Assembly: GCA_022592435.1 (NCBI GenBank) | Contig: JABYQS010000157.1 | Location: 23,370 to 87,369 of the forward strand | Origin: Cerioporus squamosus | Lineage: Eukaryota > Basidiomycota > Agaricomycetes > Polyporales > Polyporaceae | DNA length: 64,000 bases | Direction: 5' to 3' | Made by a program: the position numbers and the translations under genes | In this document: positions 22,551 through 33,880 of the stretch, one piece after another | How positions within the stretch are numbered: the stretch's first letter is position 1 | How the letters are laid out: the number at the start of each line of letters is the position of its first letter | The notes under the pieces: generated by a model | The model's database searches: none | What the model was told of the DNA's origin: nothing | The model's input: only the letters and a program-made list of their open reading frames with translations

Positions 22551-23150
22551 TGATGAAGTCTGAATCTGTGAAGGCAAGTCGCAACGACTAGCAGACGAGT
22601 GGACAACACGAGTCCTCAGTCAGTAGAGCAAAAGACTAATAGCATAGACACAAGTACCTAGCAGACGAGTGGACAACACGAGCTACAAAGTACTTGTAAG
22701 TAAAGCATAAGTAAGCATAGGTAGGCGAGTACTTACTCCTCAGTCAGTAGAGCAAAAGACTGAGGAGACAAAGCCCAAGAGTCCCTCTTTATATACTGTG
22801 TCTGGAGTAGCATGAGTAAGCGACAGAAAGGAGAGCATAATACTGTCTGAGTCAGAACGAGTAGGGATAACTCAGACAATGACGAAGGATGACGAAGATA
22901 CGACAAATACGAGGTCACAAGGGCATGTCTAGTACAGCCCAGAGATATCTAGAAAGAACTAGAAAGGTCCGGAGCATTGCAGAACGCACTGGAATGGACT
23001 GGAAACAAAGAGAAGCCAGGTAACCACATGGTTTCGTACAACGTACCCTAAAAGGAAAGGAAGACGCATAGCCTAAGATCTAATCGTAAGAGGCTGTGCC
23101 CATAGCGCCTAATGCGCAACTGATGTCCATAGTCCATAGTAAGTTCAACA
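22551..23150 (-). repeat. Copia-A 5' LTR
   Basis: 600 bp, TG...CA ends, followed by the CAGGG target duplication (23151-23155). Nearly identical to the 3' LTR at 3784-4375; visible differences include acctg/atctg near the start and one 8-bp indel. Confidence 0.95.
22788..22795 (-). promoter_or_regulatory. TATA box of the Copia-A 5' LTR
   Basis: Minus-strand TATATAAA within the LTR, followed about 20-35 nt downstream by a CCTCAGTC...GACTGAGG stem-loop. The same arrangement occurs in every LTR copy, which suggests the start of transcription lies at or near the stem. Confidence 0.6.
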
Positions 23151-23421
23151 CAGGGGGCGGGTTCCAGGTCGAGATAGCTTGCTACAGCGACTTTAAGTGC
23201 TGAAGTCCATAGTGCTTGCAGTGGTGCGGTCATGTGATCATCAGACTTAGCCACATTTTCTCGTCAATGGTCCGACTAAATACATAGTTACACGACAGGC
23301 TGTGTTACAAGGCAAGCGGTATGCGAAGCTCGACCCTCAAGTGCGTGACTAGAGTAAACCTGACATACAAGGCCAGAACGCGTACATAGACAGACGGGGG
23401 ACACGTGAACTAGGACAGCAC

Positions 23422-26400
23422 TCATTCGTCTGGCTCAAACACAGACACTACAGCAGGCTCGGTAGCGGCGAGAAGTTCGGGTCCAGTATCGTCGTCGGTC
23501 GGATCGCCTAAGCACACCCACACCCAGACATCTCGCCAGGTCTTAACACAGGAGTCGCGCAACGATCTGCGTAGTGCGGCTTGACGCCGCGCATATGCGT
23601 TCGCCCCTTCAAGGTACTCCGGACGATTGAGATGTACTTGATCAACACGTCCGGTCCACCACTCGGCTGCCCATTCATGATACGCGGTGGTGTGGCGCAT
23701 CTCCTCTTGCAGGAGTTTGACTTCTTCAGTCCAACGATTGGCCCAGGCGCGAGCTTTGCACCACTCTACCCGCAGAGCTACAACGTATGTCCATGGTCAG
23801 TCTCAGGTTAGCAGATAAACGTGAAGTCGGACATACATTCTTGTAGGCTCTGGTCGACGCCGCCAAGCGCGTCTCCAGACTCGGAAGCAGATGGGGTCGC
23901 AGTGGCTCGCCAGATTCACGAGATTGACCGTCGCCCTTCAGACTCGCCCTCTTCTCCCTCGGTGACGTGGCGGATGTCAGCTTGCTGCAAGGGCCGCAGG
24001 TGTTCCTGCCACTCTGATGAACCAAGCCGAGGGCGAAGTGACTGGATCGCAGTGTAAGCAGCGCGGTAGCGCTCGGCGTCAGCGTCGATTTTCGTGTCAA
24101 CTTGCTTGACGATGGTCTGGGCCCGAGTGTTTGCACGCTGGCCCTGGGCGAAGCGGTTCTTATTACTGTAGAGGTGTGTCCGCATCTCGATGTGTCCGCG
24201 GAGGTCGCTGAGGGAGTCGAATGCTTGCGCGCAGCGGAGCCACCATTCTTGGAGGAGGAGAGAGGGATCACATGGGAGGAGGGACGCAGCAGCGGAGGGA
24301 AGCAGGAGTGGGATGTTGTGAGGCATGTAGCATTCCTCCACCAGGGACATGAGGCGAACACGGTACGTGGAGATGCCCGGCATGTAGAGCTGTTGGATCT
24401 CCATCCAGGCATCGATGCGCCGGCGCAGGACATTTTGCCTCTCTTGCAGTTTGGCGCGCTGTAGATCCGTGGCGTGCATAGAGAGCGCCTGCACTTCTGA
24501 CTTCAAGCGATGTCTGCGAAAGGTGTCAGGATGACAATCAATGTGTATGACATGTTGCACACTTACTGCAGTTCTTCGAGCTTGACGCCCGCAATTATCA
24601 TGCCGCCAGCCGGAAACTTGTCATGGAGCACCACTGCGGTGCCTGCCTTGAGAGCCTCGGCATCCTCCTCCGTGAGTTGACGCTTGATAGCGGCTTGAGT
24701 GATGGCTGCGAACATCGGACATCAGGATCAAAGTGGCACGCATCGAACATCAGGATCAAAGTGGCACGCATCGAACATGGGACTACGTACCCGGCCGTTT
24801 GATGAAGAAGGGGTTAGGCTGAGAGCGGTCTGCTTCCCAGGATTCAACGGCGGTCCGCCATTCCGCTACAGCATCCGGAGGCAAGGACTCCATGTAGTCC
24901 CGGAAGGCGCACACTTGGGTGTTGCGCTCTGGGACACCCTTCTTGATCTTATTCAAGAGATAGCCAGCTGTGGAAGCCAGTTAGCTTAGCATGATGACCG
25001 GGGTCTGGGACAGAAGACATACGCAGCATGATCACCTTGCCCCAATTATGGTGAGCGAAGATGTCGTCCAAGGTATCACGACGGGAGCCCAGCCCCATCT
25101 CCTTCGTGCTCGAGGCAGCGGCGTTGAACTCGGCCCACAGACGCTCGATGCTTTCGCCGTCGTACCGGCATGCGAAGGGGATGAAGTGGAGGTTGTAGTT
25201 GGCGCGACAGTGCTCTCGATGAGCATTGATATGGAACTTGGGGATCGCCCACTGGATGTCGTGCGCTGACACATCCCAGCCGTATTGGTCAAAGCGGCAG
25301 TCGATGTTCTTGTTGTAGATGCAAGAGACGTCGTAGGAGGCCATGACGTCCTCGGGCGCGTTCTGCTGCAAGGAAGAATGGAAGACGAAGTCTACGTTGA
25401 CATGCCTGCAATCACGCATGAGCAAGAGCCCCGGCATAATGAGTAAGGAGAACGTACTGCTCGCCCTTCTGGAGGTCGCCCGTAGAACACGGCCGCTTCA
25501 TGCCATGGCGTGCGCAGTCCACACTGATGACTCCTGTGGCCGCTAGTCCAGCTGAATTCTTGAGCGTCGCAAGCTTGACGGCGTCGTGATTGTTGCAGTG
25601 ATTTGACGGGGTGGTGACGAGCTCTTCGTCAAAAGCGGCGAGATGGGCCTTGTACACGAGCTCAGAGACCATGTAGGCGTAGCCGTGGTTCAATCCGGAG
25701 TCGGCCTCGTCCGAGGAGACCTTCTTCCGTTTGAGACGGAAGTTTGCATCGAGTGCGAGGAACAAACGACGCAACCAGCTGTTTGCGCACGTTCAGCAGA
25801 CGAAGAATGTTCGCGGTCTACAGGGACATACCTGTCAGGCTTAGGAGGGGCAGGTGTGGGCTCCGTAGAACGCTCCGGGGATGAGGATGCATGGTCAGAT
25901 TCGCCGGAGGGCTCCGGCAAGCAGTCCACAGGGCAGGAGTCCAAGCGTGCCTCAGACGACGGCGCGTGCGGGATGTTCTTCCCAGGCTGCGGGCATGCCG
26001 GACAGTGGACAGCGCATTCCCCAGGCTGCGTCGCCTTGATACCTCCAGAGTCGTTGCCGCGACCGGCGCACTTCATCATCTTCAAGTGGCGCCACTTACG
26101 GATCATGGTCAAGAATGCGTGATAGTGATCCTGATGTCATGATGTCAGTGTCCGCGACAAGAGCAGACCGAACTATGAGCTTACCCTAGGGGGCAAGGTG
26201 CCGGTGTTATCGGTGCGACGAGTGAGCGTGGTGTAGTATCCGAAGGCAGAGACCTTCGACTGTCCAGAGAGAGTTTGGAACATCTCCAACAGACCGAATG
26301 TCGCCGCTGTCTTTGGGTTGATAGAAGTTGCAGGAAACCAGCGGGCGCGAAGGACTTGGAGGTGGAGCGGAAGAGCGCTCTCGCACCCGCAGTAGTCGAC

Positions 26401-27624
26401 ATTGAGCTCGTGGATACCAACGAGGTCCAGGAGGACAAAGTCTTCACCCCAGCAGGGCACAGGGTTGAGACACGTCTCTCCGGGTTCATGGCCAAGCTGG
26501 ACGCGTAGACCGAGAGACTTGAGGGACACGTGCGAGAAGTGCCCTGCATCCCACCGCTATCCAACTTTCGGCCGTCTTCAGGGTTTACATATCTGAGCGA
26601 CTGCGAGCTTGAGCTTGAACGTCAGTCTCACTCGCTTGCTACCGTCCATCGTTGTGAGGTCAAGAGGAGATCATGTCACTTAATGCACACTTGAACTCCG
26701 CCAAGTGGTAGTGGAGGTCCGCTTCTACATTGGCTTTTGGGAACAGAACCCACAGCTCAAGCGCTGGCCGGCGCTCTCTCCGATTTTGATGTCTATAGCC
26801 TCCCTCCCTCTCGGACTGCCTCCGCAACACTTGCAGGCAACAGAGAGGGAGTTATACTTCCATTACATTGTGAATCTGCAGGAAAGAGAGCAGTCTGTGC
26901 AGCTGAACATGCCAACTTACCATCTATAGAAAGGGCACTTTCCTAATCTGTTCGAGACGATTTACCTACAGAAGATACGACATGTACGAAGGCCACAAGC
27001 ACGTACCTGGATGCGATGCATAGGGTGTGCAACATGGGCTGCGACGAGGCAGACCTTGCAGTGCAGCCGAACGTCGTGACAGTCTTTGCATTGATATGTA
27101 CCTTCCGCGAGGCCACAAGGACAGAGCCCCTGCGAGTACTTGCCTCGGCCTTCCAGCCGCAGGAGTTCTGCGAGGTAAGCACCGGCTTCTCCGATCCACT
27201 GCAGGAGGGGCCGATCCTAAGCGATCGTGATGAGTTCAGTGCACAAGTGGAGGCTCAGACTACTCACCCCGGCGGTGCGGTTGCGTGTAGCCGCTTCATC
27301 GCTCTGTTGCTCGCACAGCTCGAATTGCTGGTACAGGTACTCGAGTTCCTCGATGACATTGGTGTTGCCGTCGTAGAGCGAGCTGGAGTAATCGAGGGAG
27401 ACCAGGGATGACATGGTGGATGAGGAAGGTAGCGATGCGGCTCGCGGACGTTTCTTTTGGGACACCGGCATGTCGTGGTACGTGGTGTTGACACTGGTGC
27501 GGTCGCCACGGGTGGACCAGTCGATGTGGATGAATTTCTCGCAAGGTGTTGATGTCGATGCACCGTCCTCGTCCTCGTTGTCAGAGTCCGCATACAGAGG
27601 TTTGCGACGGCGAATACGTTTCAT
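23422..27624 (-). CDS. KDZ-2 transposase (CxC2-type KDZ)
   Basis: Minus-strand multi-exon gene. Exon 1 (27624-27268) starts MKRIRRRKPLYADSDNEDED. Exon 2 (27216-27007) has DRPLLQWIGEAG and a Cys/His cluster (YQCKDCHDVRLHCKVC, HPMHRIQ). Exon 3 (about 26563-26186) is the CxC2-like domain (LGLRVQLGH, YCGCESA, RARWFPATSINP). Next come CPACPQPGKNIP, the DANFRLKRKKVSSDEAD block, MKRPCSTGDLQKGEQ and the nuclease core (YDVSCIY, FHINAHREHC, GESIERLWAE, STKEMGLGSRR; about 25400-25025). A coiled-coil tail ends in EPDE at 23422. I found no frameshift; the introns I placed are about 50 nt except intron 2, which is about 440 nt. It is the best-preserved CxC2-type transposase in the window. Its N-terminus lies only 41 bp from hAT-N1, so its promoter was probably separated from it. 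Confidence 0.85.
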
Positions 27625-28582
27625 GGTGAGGAGGCGGCGGATGGAGTGGAACCAACGGGAAGGCATAGGGTGTGCCACGGGTGTTCCCGCGGGGGTCTCG
27701 GACCGAACCCGCACCCGCACCCGCGCAGAAACCCGACCCGCGAACCCGCGGGTTCCCACGGGTACGGGGATAAGCGCCGGGGCTCACGGATACCGTGGGT
27801 ACGGGTATCCCGTGGGTTTTCTGTCAGGTTTCCTCTGCTCTTCCACCCTCATCCACTTCCTGCTTGCTTCACACCTCTCTGGGGCTATCTGGATGTCCTC
27901 TCCACACTTTCTATGTCATCTGCAGGCTGTTCAATCTAAGATATCCAAGCTCCCTCTGCCCTGCCACTCTTCTGGGTGATCCTGCTGTATCTCAGCAAGA
28001 CCTCGATGGATTCTCAAGATCTCGGGCTTGGAACGTAGCGTACAGGAAGGAGGACATAGTAGACAAGGAGGAAGATGGAAATGTGCCTTGTGGTAAGTAT
28101 AGCACTTCATCTTCTGCTCCCCATCCCCATCCCCCAAAGCGGTCAAGATAATCCGCTCTCATACCCCCATTTTTCATCCGTTTGAGCTGAAAAAGGGCTT
28201 GATTGAAAGCTCCATGGTCACCGTGTTCGAACGAGCCATCATCGGTCGCAATGCGTGCATTTCGGCGGTCGGTATGGCTGATTTACTGTGCAGCCAAAGG
28301 CTGACACAGTAAATCAGCCATATCTTCATGGTTTCACCGCGCATTCGTTCACTTTTTGGTGTATGCACTCGTTAATCATTCATAAACGTCTGGTTAAAGC
28401 CGTTTCCCGTTGTGCTAACTTGTCCTTGTTGTAGAGCCCATGCAAGGTGCTACCTAGGGGTTGTACCAATAGCTTGGTAGCGCTTGTTACAGCGGACGGC
28501 TGACGGTGCGTTTTATATCGCTGGAAAGCTACGATCCGTAGCTTTCCAACGGTATAAAACTTATCGCGAGACGTTACAATTT

Positions 28583-29080
28583 CACCTGATCATCACGATA
28601 TATCAGTTCATCAAACTGGACATACCCGGGGGTACGGCAAGTCTAGATGACTTGGACCCCCCCAAACCCTCCGCTGCCAATACCGCTGCCAATAATACCT
28701 CCGTTTCCCCGAGGTAGTAGTCCCTCCGCCCCTCCCCAATATGGGGGCGCGTGGGCGGGTGAGTCGGTGCCCGGCAAGCTCCGGGGTGCGTTCCCGCGCC
28801 ATCGGGAGGCGCTTCCCGCCTGCCAAGTGCCTGCCCCTCCTTGCCGCCGCCATCAACACCCTCTCCCTGCCGTCCTCGACGTTGAGCACGACGTCCGCGC
28901 ATCCCCGCCCTTCCAGTGGGCCGTTCTCCGTCGTTCTTTCGATGTTTGTACATAGTTTAGGCTGTTCTATTCGATTACAAGGTTTGCTAACTCATCGTCC
29001 ACCAGTACCACCCTCCCGCCACCCACTGCGTCCCGCCGCCGCCCGCCCTTGTCCCGCCGTCCCGCCCTTGTCCCGCCGTC
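28583..29080 (+). repeat. KDZ-3 left terminal inverted repeat (~500 bp)
   Basis: Matches the reverse complement of 39350-39847 with only scattered substitutions (e.g. aatacctcc/aatccctcc, gtgcgttcc/gtgtgttcc, gggccgttc/gggctgttc). Weaker inverted similarity continues inward for another ~150 bp (cgttgccatc, gctcccgccg). Confidence 0.93.
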
Positions 29081-29100
29081 CCGCCCTTGTCCCGCCGCTG
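29040..29100. repeat. Short minisatellite, 19-bp unit
   Basis: About three copies of cttgtcccgccgtcccgcc at the inner edge of the left terminal repeat. The right terminus has fewer copies, so this is where the two arms stop matching well. Confidence 0.7.
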
Positions 29101-30043
29101 TCGGAGCCACGTCAGCGCCAAGGGCGACCGCTAGCGTTAGCTGCTCCACGGCTAGTGGCATTCCATCAGCTGCAGCCTGCCTCGTGGTCGGAGAGGGCCC
29201 AGCCATGGTACCAGGCGTTGCCATCAGCCGTAGCCGAGCGCTGCGCTCCCGCCGCTGCCCCCACCCAAGTCTTACGCCATCGCGGTACGTCGTCCGTCGT
29301 GGCGTTGTGCTGCTTCGTTGCTGACAGTATCTGATAGAGCCTGCAGGGAGCTCGCTGGGGATACAGTTTTGCTTTACCAGCTACGCCGGCCCCTGCGTCA
29401 ATGATAGAGCCAGGTACAATACCGGCGGTGCTTGGCGCAATTGCGCGCCTGTCCTCGGCTACAATGACCATCAACGCTCTGCTTCATATCACCTGCCGCC
29501 ATCCCACCCCCAAGGTCAATGGTGAGGTGCCCGACCTCCCTGTCTGCAAGAAACCCGGACTCCTTCGTCTGCAGGTCTCATGCAGGTAAGTGCTAATCCA
29601 CTGGTTGTATAATCTAGGAGGCATCCTCTGGCATCCTACCGCATCAGGGGACAGTATCATGTGGCCGGTCGCGCGGGTGCCTGAGCCTCGCTTGCGCTTG
29701 CCGATCGATGGTAGATCGCGCGCGATCGTCCGAGTCTCCGTACATGCAAGATGCTACTCAGCGTTCAGCTGTATGTATTGAACTGCTGTATCGTCACTGT
29801 AGATGTAGATGGTATCGAGTTATGCATGCTTTTGTATGTACTGAGTATCCTGACTTTGAACTTAGTTCCTCCCCCGCAACCCGCTCTACTCACGTCCACG
29901 GCCGTCGGCTTGAAGTTCAATCTTATCATTTAGATTATCATCTCTCGCAGCCGCAGGCACGCACCGCCACAACCCACACCATCGATCATATCCGCCTTAT
30001 AATGCTCCCTTCAGCACCCCGGTACTGTAGTACTGACCGCACA
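29101..30043. other. KDZ-3 promoter-side region, no firm gene
   Basis: Lies between the left terminus and the transposase start. One frame at 29401-29589 encodes a short Pro/Leu-rich peptide ending at a TAAGTG that could be part of a donor, but it has no partner exon I can find. Probably the transposase promoter and 5' leader. Confidence 0.4.
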
Positions 30044-33000
30044 ATGTCAAAAAGCGGGGCGTCCAGGCATGTCCGCGTCGCCGGACCGATTCATCGGCGG
30101 GCAGTGCCATCGGGATTGCGAATGAACAGCGAGATTCGCGACAAGTGCTACGGCCCCCGCGAGATCCAGGCCGCAAAGGAGGAAGCAGCCAAAGCTGCTC
30201 AGGCGTCCCAAGGTGTGACTGCATGGGAAGTTTGTTACGGACTCTATCACTGAGCCTCAGCCTCAGGTTCTACACTGACACCCGCCGAGAACACCGAATG
30301 GGACGGCGACGAAGAAGTAGACAACAATCCCCCACCCTACATCCAGGAAGACGACGGAGATCCCGAGTACGAGGACATCCCCGACGACCCCGACAATCCG
30401 TCGGCTTCCATTCATCTAGCAATCCGCGACATAATAGATACCTAGTAAGTAGCGCTGCTAACGGCTTCTTGACCGTTGCTAATGACAACTCCTACTGCAT
30501 AATAGTTCTGGCCATCGTGTCTATCAAGACAAGCGGACATGGCAGCATCGCATGCGCAACCTGAACAAGAACTGGGAGCCGTTGCTCCCGGAACTCGTGG
30601 AAGGCTATCTCAAGTTTCGCGAGGGAGGGATGGCTCCGCCGCCAAATGCCGATGAAATGGAGGCGCAAGAGTCAATCTCGATCCTGGATCTGTACACTCT
30701 GGAAACCGCCACGACCTTTGCGATCCGCAGTGACCAGCGCAAGGCCGAGGCGCTCATGGCCGCCGGCTACATCGGCAATGCTCCCCTTTTCCCATCTGTT
30801 GCGATCTCCGTCAAAACACTGGAGTTGTGCCGGACTATCCGCCTCTTCAAAGCTTCGTTCAGTACAGAGGCGTTCACGAAGCTCGTATGTCACCACTACT
30901 TTGTGAGTTCTTGGTTTTTTGCTATGGGGGACATTCTGGGACATTCCGATTTATCTTGTAATTCACAGATCCCATATCGCCGGCAATATCGGAATGCGAT
31001 TGCCGATGCCTTTGACATTTATCTGCTGATTCTGCAGAACGTGGACAAGCTCGTGATGAAGGAGCTCGGTCGAGATTCAGCGGATTGGCGCGCCATCAAC
31101 GGCTGTCCGGCATGTGCTTGCGAGGTACGTCCGTGGAGTTGTGAACCGCCCCTCCCGACTAACATGTTCAGTAGCTTGAGGACGAAGAACCCCCTACACA
31201 CACTAGAATCGTGTGCATGGACGGCAACAACTCGCTGAAGCGACTCGCGCCCAGCGACCGTCGCAAAGCAGGCGATTCCAGAACATTTGACAGCGACTAC
31301 ATCCTCCCACGCAACTGCGTCAATCAGTTCGCCAACGAGGTGAAGGGTCGCCAAGTGCTCACCAAGCCGGCGGTACCATTAGACTCTGACGCCGAGGCGA
31401 GCGACGACGAGACTCCGGTAGGCGCGGAAGGCGACCCGACCGACGGAGTTAGTTCCGGCACCACACCCTGCGCAACGAACTGGAAGGCGGCATCAGCAGA
31501 CGAGACGAAGCGGATGTGGGGTATGTTCGATGAGACCGGCATTTTCGCTTGCGCTTGCAGGCACGGCATCATCCTATGGATTGTTGACATGGTCCGCAGC
31601 GGAGAACTGTGAGTGCAATCTTTTCCGCCGGAACGCACGCGGCAGATGTGGCTAATGCATGATGTCATCCAGGGCAAAGTATGGCCTCGCCATAATCGCA
31701 AAGCTCCTGCGCACTATCCGTGGCAAGATGCTTGTAGGCTACGACATCGGCTGCGCATTCGAGGAGACAGTGAAGAACAGCAGCTTAGGGCCGGAGTTCA
31801 TTGCGAGCGCGTCACGCTTCTGCGTAAACGCGTTCCATGGATACTCCCACTTGTATACGTGTCAGGTACAGCATCACCCAAACACTATCCCCGGGATCGG
31901 CATCGAGGATCTCGAGACGATGGAGCGAATTTTCTCCGGGTCCAACGAGCTGGCTCCAGTCACTCGGTACGCGTCCCCGTACCGCCGGCACGCCCTGATC
32001 GACATGTACTTCCGCCACTGGGACTTCGAGAAGTACTCAAACATTGCATCAATGCTCTACGGCAATTATCGACAGGCCCTCGAAATTATTGAGAAGGAAC
32101 CGATGCTCACCGCGAGCCTTGCCGAGTTGCAAATCTCGACCAACGACCTCAAGCGCTTCTATTCCGAAGAGCGGCAATACTTCGTTACCCTACGTGATGA
32201 GGACCCCGCCAACATCCACGCAATTGCATATGTCGAAGCCCTGCAACGATTCCAGAAGGCACAGTAAGTACATCATGCATGTCTTTGCCCCACCACACTC
32301 ATGTTTCCTCTAGAGAGGAGTACAACGACGTTGGCAAACGCTTCGCAAGGTTTGGACCTCGTGCTCCACCTCCCGGGGCGACACGCGACGTGGAAGTCCG
32401 GTTCCTGGCCCCGGTGACCGGTCCCACTCATTATGAGACCGATCACTCAGCAACTGCGAGGCTGGAGACGCGACTCCGGCAACTTCGGGATCGGGTAGAT
32501 CGCCTCGAATCTGACGTATGCGCGATCGAAGCGGCTCTGGCGATCGAGCAGCACTGGCAGCCCGACGACTTCTTGTTCAAGGAGACAGTCAAGTACATGG
32601 CTTCGCGTCGTTACCAGCGCGCACTCGGGAAGCTCCAACGCCTGGTAATCCAGCGACTATTCGAATTGCACAAACTGAACATTGTGAAGACTGGTACGTG
32701 CTCGATCTCTGCACATGCGCAATGTACTGATGATGTCATCTATCAGGATACAAGGTTCGGAAGTTTGCAGCGTTGGTGCAAGGCCATCCGCAATGCTGTT
32801 GCGGAGTACAACGCGGCGGCAATCGCGCTCGATCCCCCACGTCCACAGATCGATTGGAGCGAGGTGTCACACTACAGCTTCGTCGAGGAGTTCGCCCTTC
32901 TCCAGGATACCCGGAACGATATCCGCGAGAAGCAGTGGTCACACCCGCAGGTTCGCGAGTACATGCGTCTAGCGCGCCGAATCGAGCACGCACACGAGGA

Positions 33001-33394
33001 GATCGCGAACACGAACCGAGAACTCCGGCGATTACATACATGGATTCGCGATGAGGAACTTCTGTTCCAAAGCACACTTCGGCGTCTCCGCGAGGAGAAG
33101 AACGTCCTCTACCCCGCAATTCTGGACTACTGCCAGCGGCGTCGGGCTGCAAATGCGCGCAACATGACGTACATTGAAGCAACATATGGTCTTCCGGGAT
33201 TCTCTGGAATTCGTGCTCCCGGGAAGCGTGTAGGTGCAAATCTGGTGTCACAAACCGGGCCTTTGCCCGAGGACGCTTCCCCGCCCGAACCTGTCCCTCC
33301 ACATGCATCGGATGTTGCGGACCTTGCAGTAGATGAGGATGCTGATGGAGAGGTCACATCGATCATACATTATCTCGCAGACCTTACGACGTAG
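30044..33394 (+). pseudogene. KDZ-3 transposase (CPAC/MDGNNSLKR-type KDZ), probable frameshift
   Basis: Plus-strand multi-exon gene from MSKSGASRHVRVAGP. It has an acidic region (DDGDPEYEDIPDDPD), a helical domain (MRNLNKNWEPLLPELVEGYL, ELCRTIRLFKA), the CPACACE knuckle and then MDGNNSLKRL, with the first acidic residue expected in the RNase H-like core. GYDIGCAFE (31738), NAFHGYSHLYTCQ with HHPN, and GIEDLETMERIFSGSN with TRYASPYRRH follow. The coiled-coil tail ends in HYLADLTT. Introns are 50-70 nt. After the last intron the frame starting GYKVRKFAALV switches near 32785 to the one encoding KAIRNAVAEYNAAA, which indicates a small indel. It differs strongly from the transposases of KDZ-1 and KDZ-2 and belongs to another KDZ branch. 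Confidence 0.88.
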
Positions 33395-33880
33395 ACTCAC
33401 TTCATGTATGACCCTGGTTTGTAAAGATGCGACTGTGCATGTCAGAATATGAATACCTTGGTGTTTTGCATGCTTGAGGCGTGATTCTACATTATACAGC
33501 TATTGTTCAACGTAATTTTTGTGACCATACAACGAGAACGAATTTCAAACATGTCAGTAGGTGCGCGCACCTGGAGTGCCAAAGAGCACTTCACATAAAC
33601 CCCTCTTCTTGCTCTATACACATCTTAACTCGACCGTAAAATTTCAAACTTCGAGGGACTACAACATATGCTATTCTATACACATCGTAGTACTTTGGAG
33701 GCCTTTGGCAAGACGGTGCACCCTACAAGTGATAAGTTGTGTCTAGACGAGAGCGATATCCAACCGCGAAGTACGGGCGCCAACAGCTCAAACTTCTTGC
33801 TCTCTGACCACTCGGACTCACCTCCCTCTTGCCTCTGTCGCCACCGATCACCCTCGATCGTTTTCTTCAAGAACGCTACG
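33395..33880. other. Intergenic between KDZ-3 transposase and next gene
   Basis: AT-rich relative to the coding regions. It should hold the transposase terminator and the promoter of the next gene. No specific signal is clear enough to name. Confidence 0.45.

Larger units (their letters stand above)
3784..23150 (-). mobile_element. Copia-A: Ty1/copia retrotransposon split by KDZ-1
   Basis: One copia element lying on the minus strand: 3' LTR 3784-4375, RT/RNase H half 4376-5744, a foreign 12.8-kb insertion, gag-protease-integrase half 18595-22533, primer site, 5' LTR 22551-23150. The 5-bp target duplication CAGGG sits at 3779-3783 and 23151-23155, which shows that both outer LTRs come from one insertion. 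The split falls within the reverse transcriptase, just after the VAR-G residues. Removing 5745-18588 and one AGCCTC copy rejoins the sequence exactly as it reads in Copia-C. The LTRs differ by only a few substitutions and one small deletion, so the insertion is recent. Two single-base frameshifts in the right half make it non-functional even before the split. Confidence 0.93.

Noticed and set aside
27413..27979. Plus-strand frame with an RTRTRTRAET stretch
   Set aside because: Spans the KDZ-2 transposase N-terminus on the other strand and the repeat-rich end of hAT-N1; no coding support.
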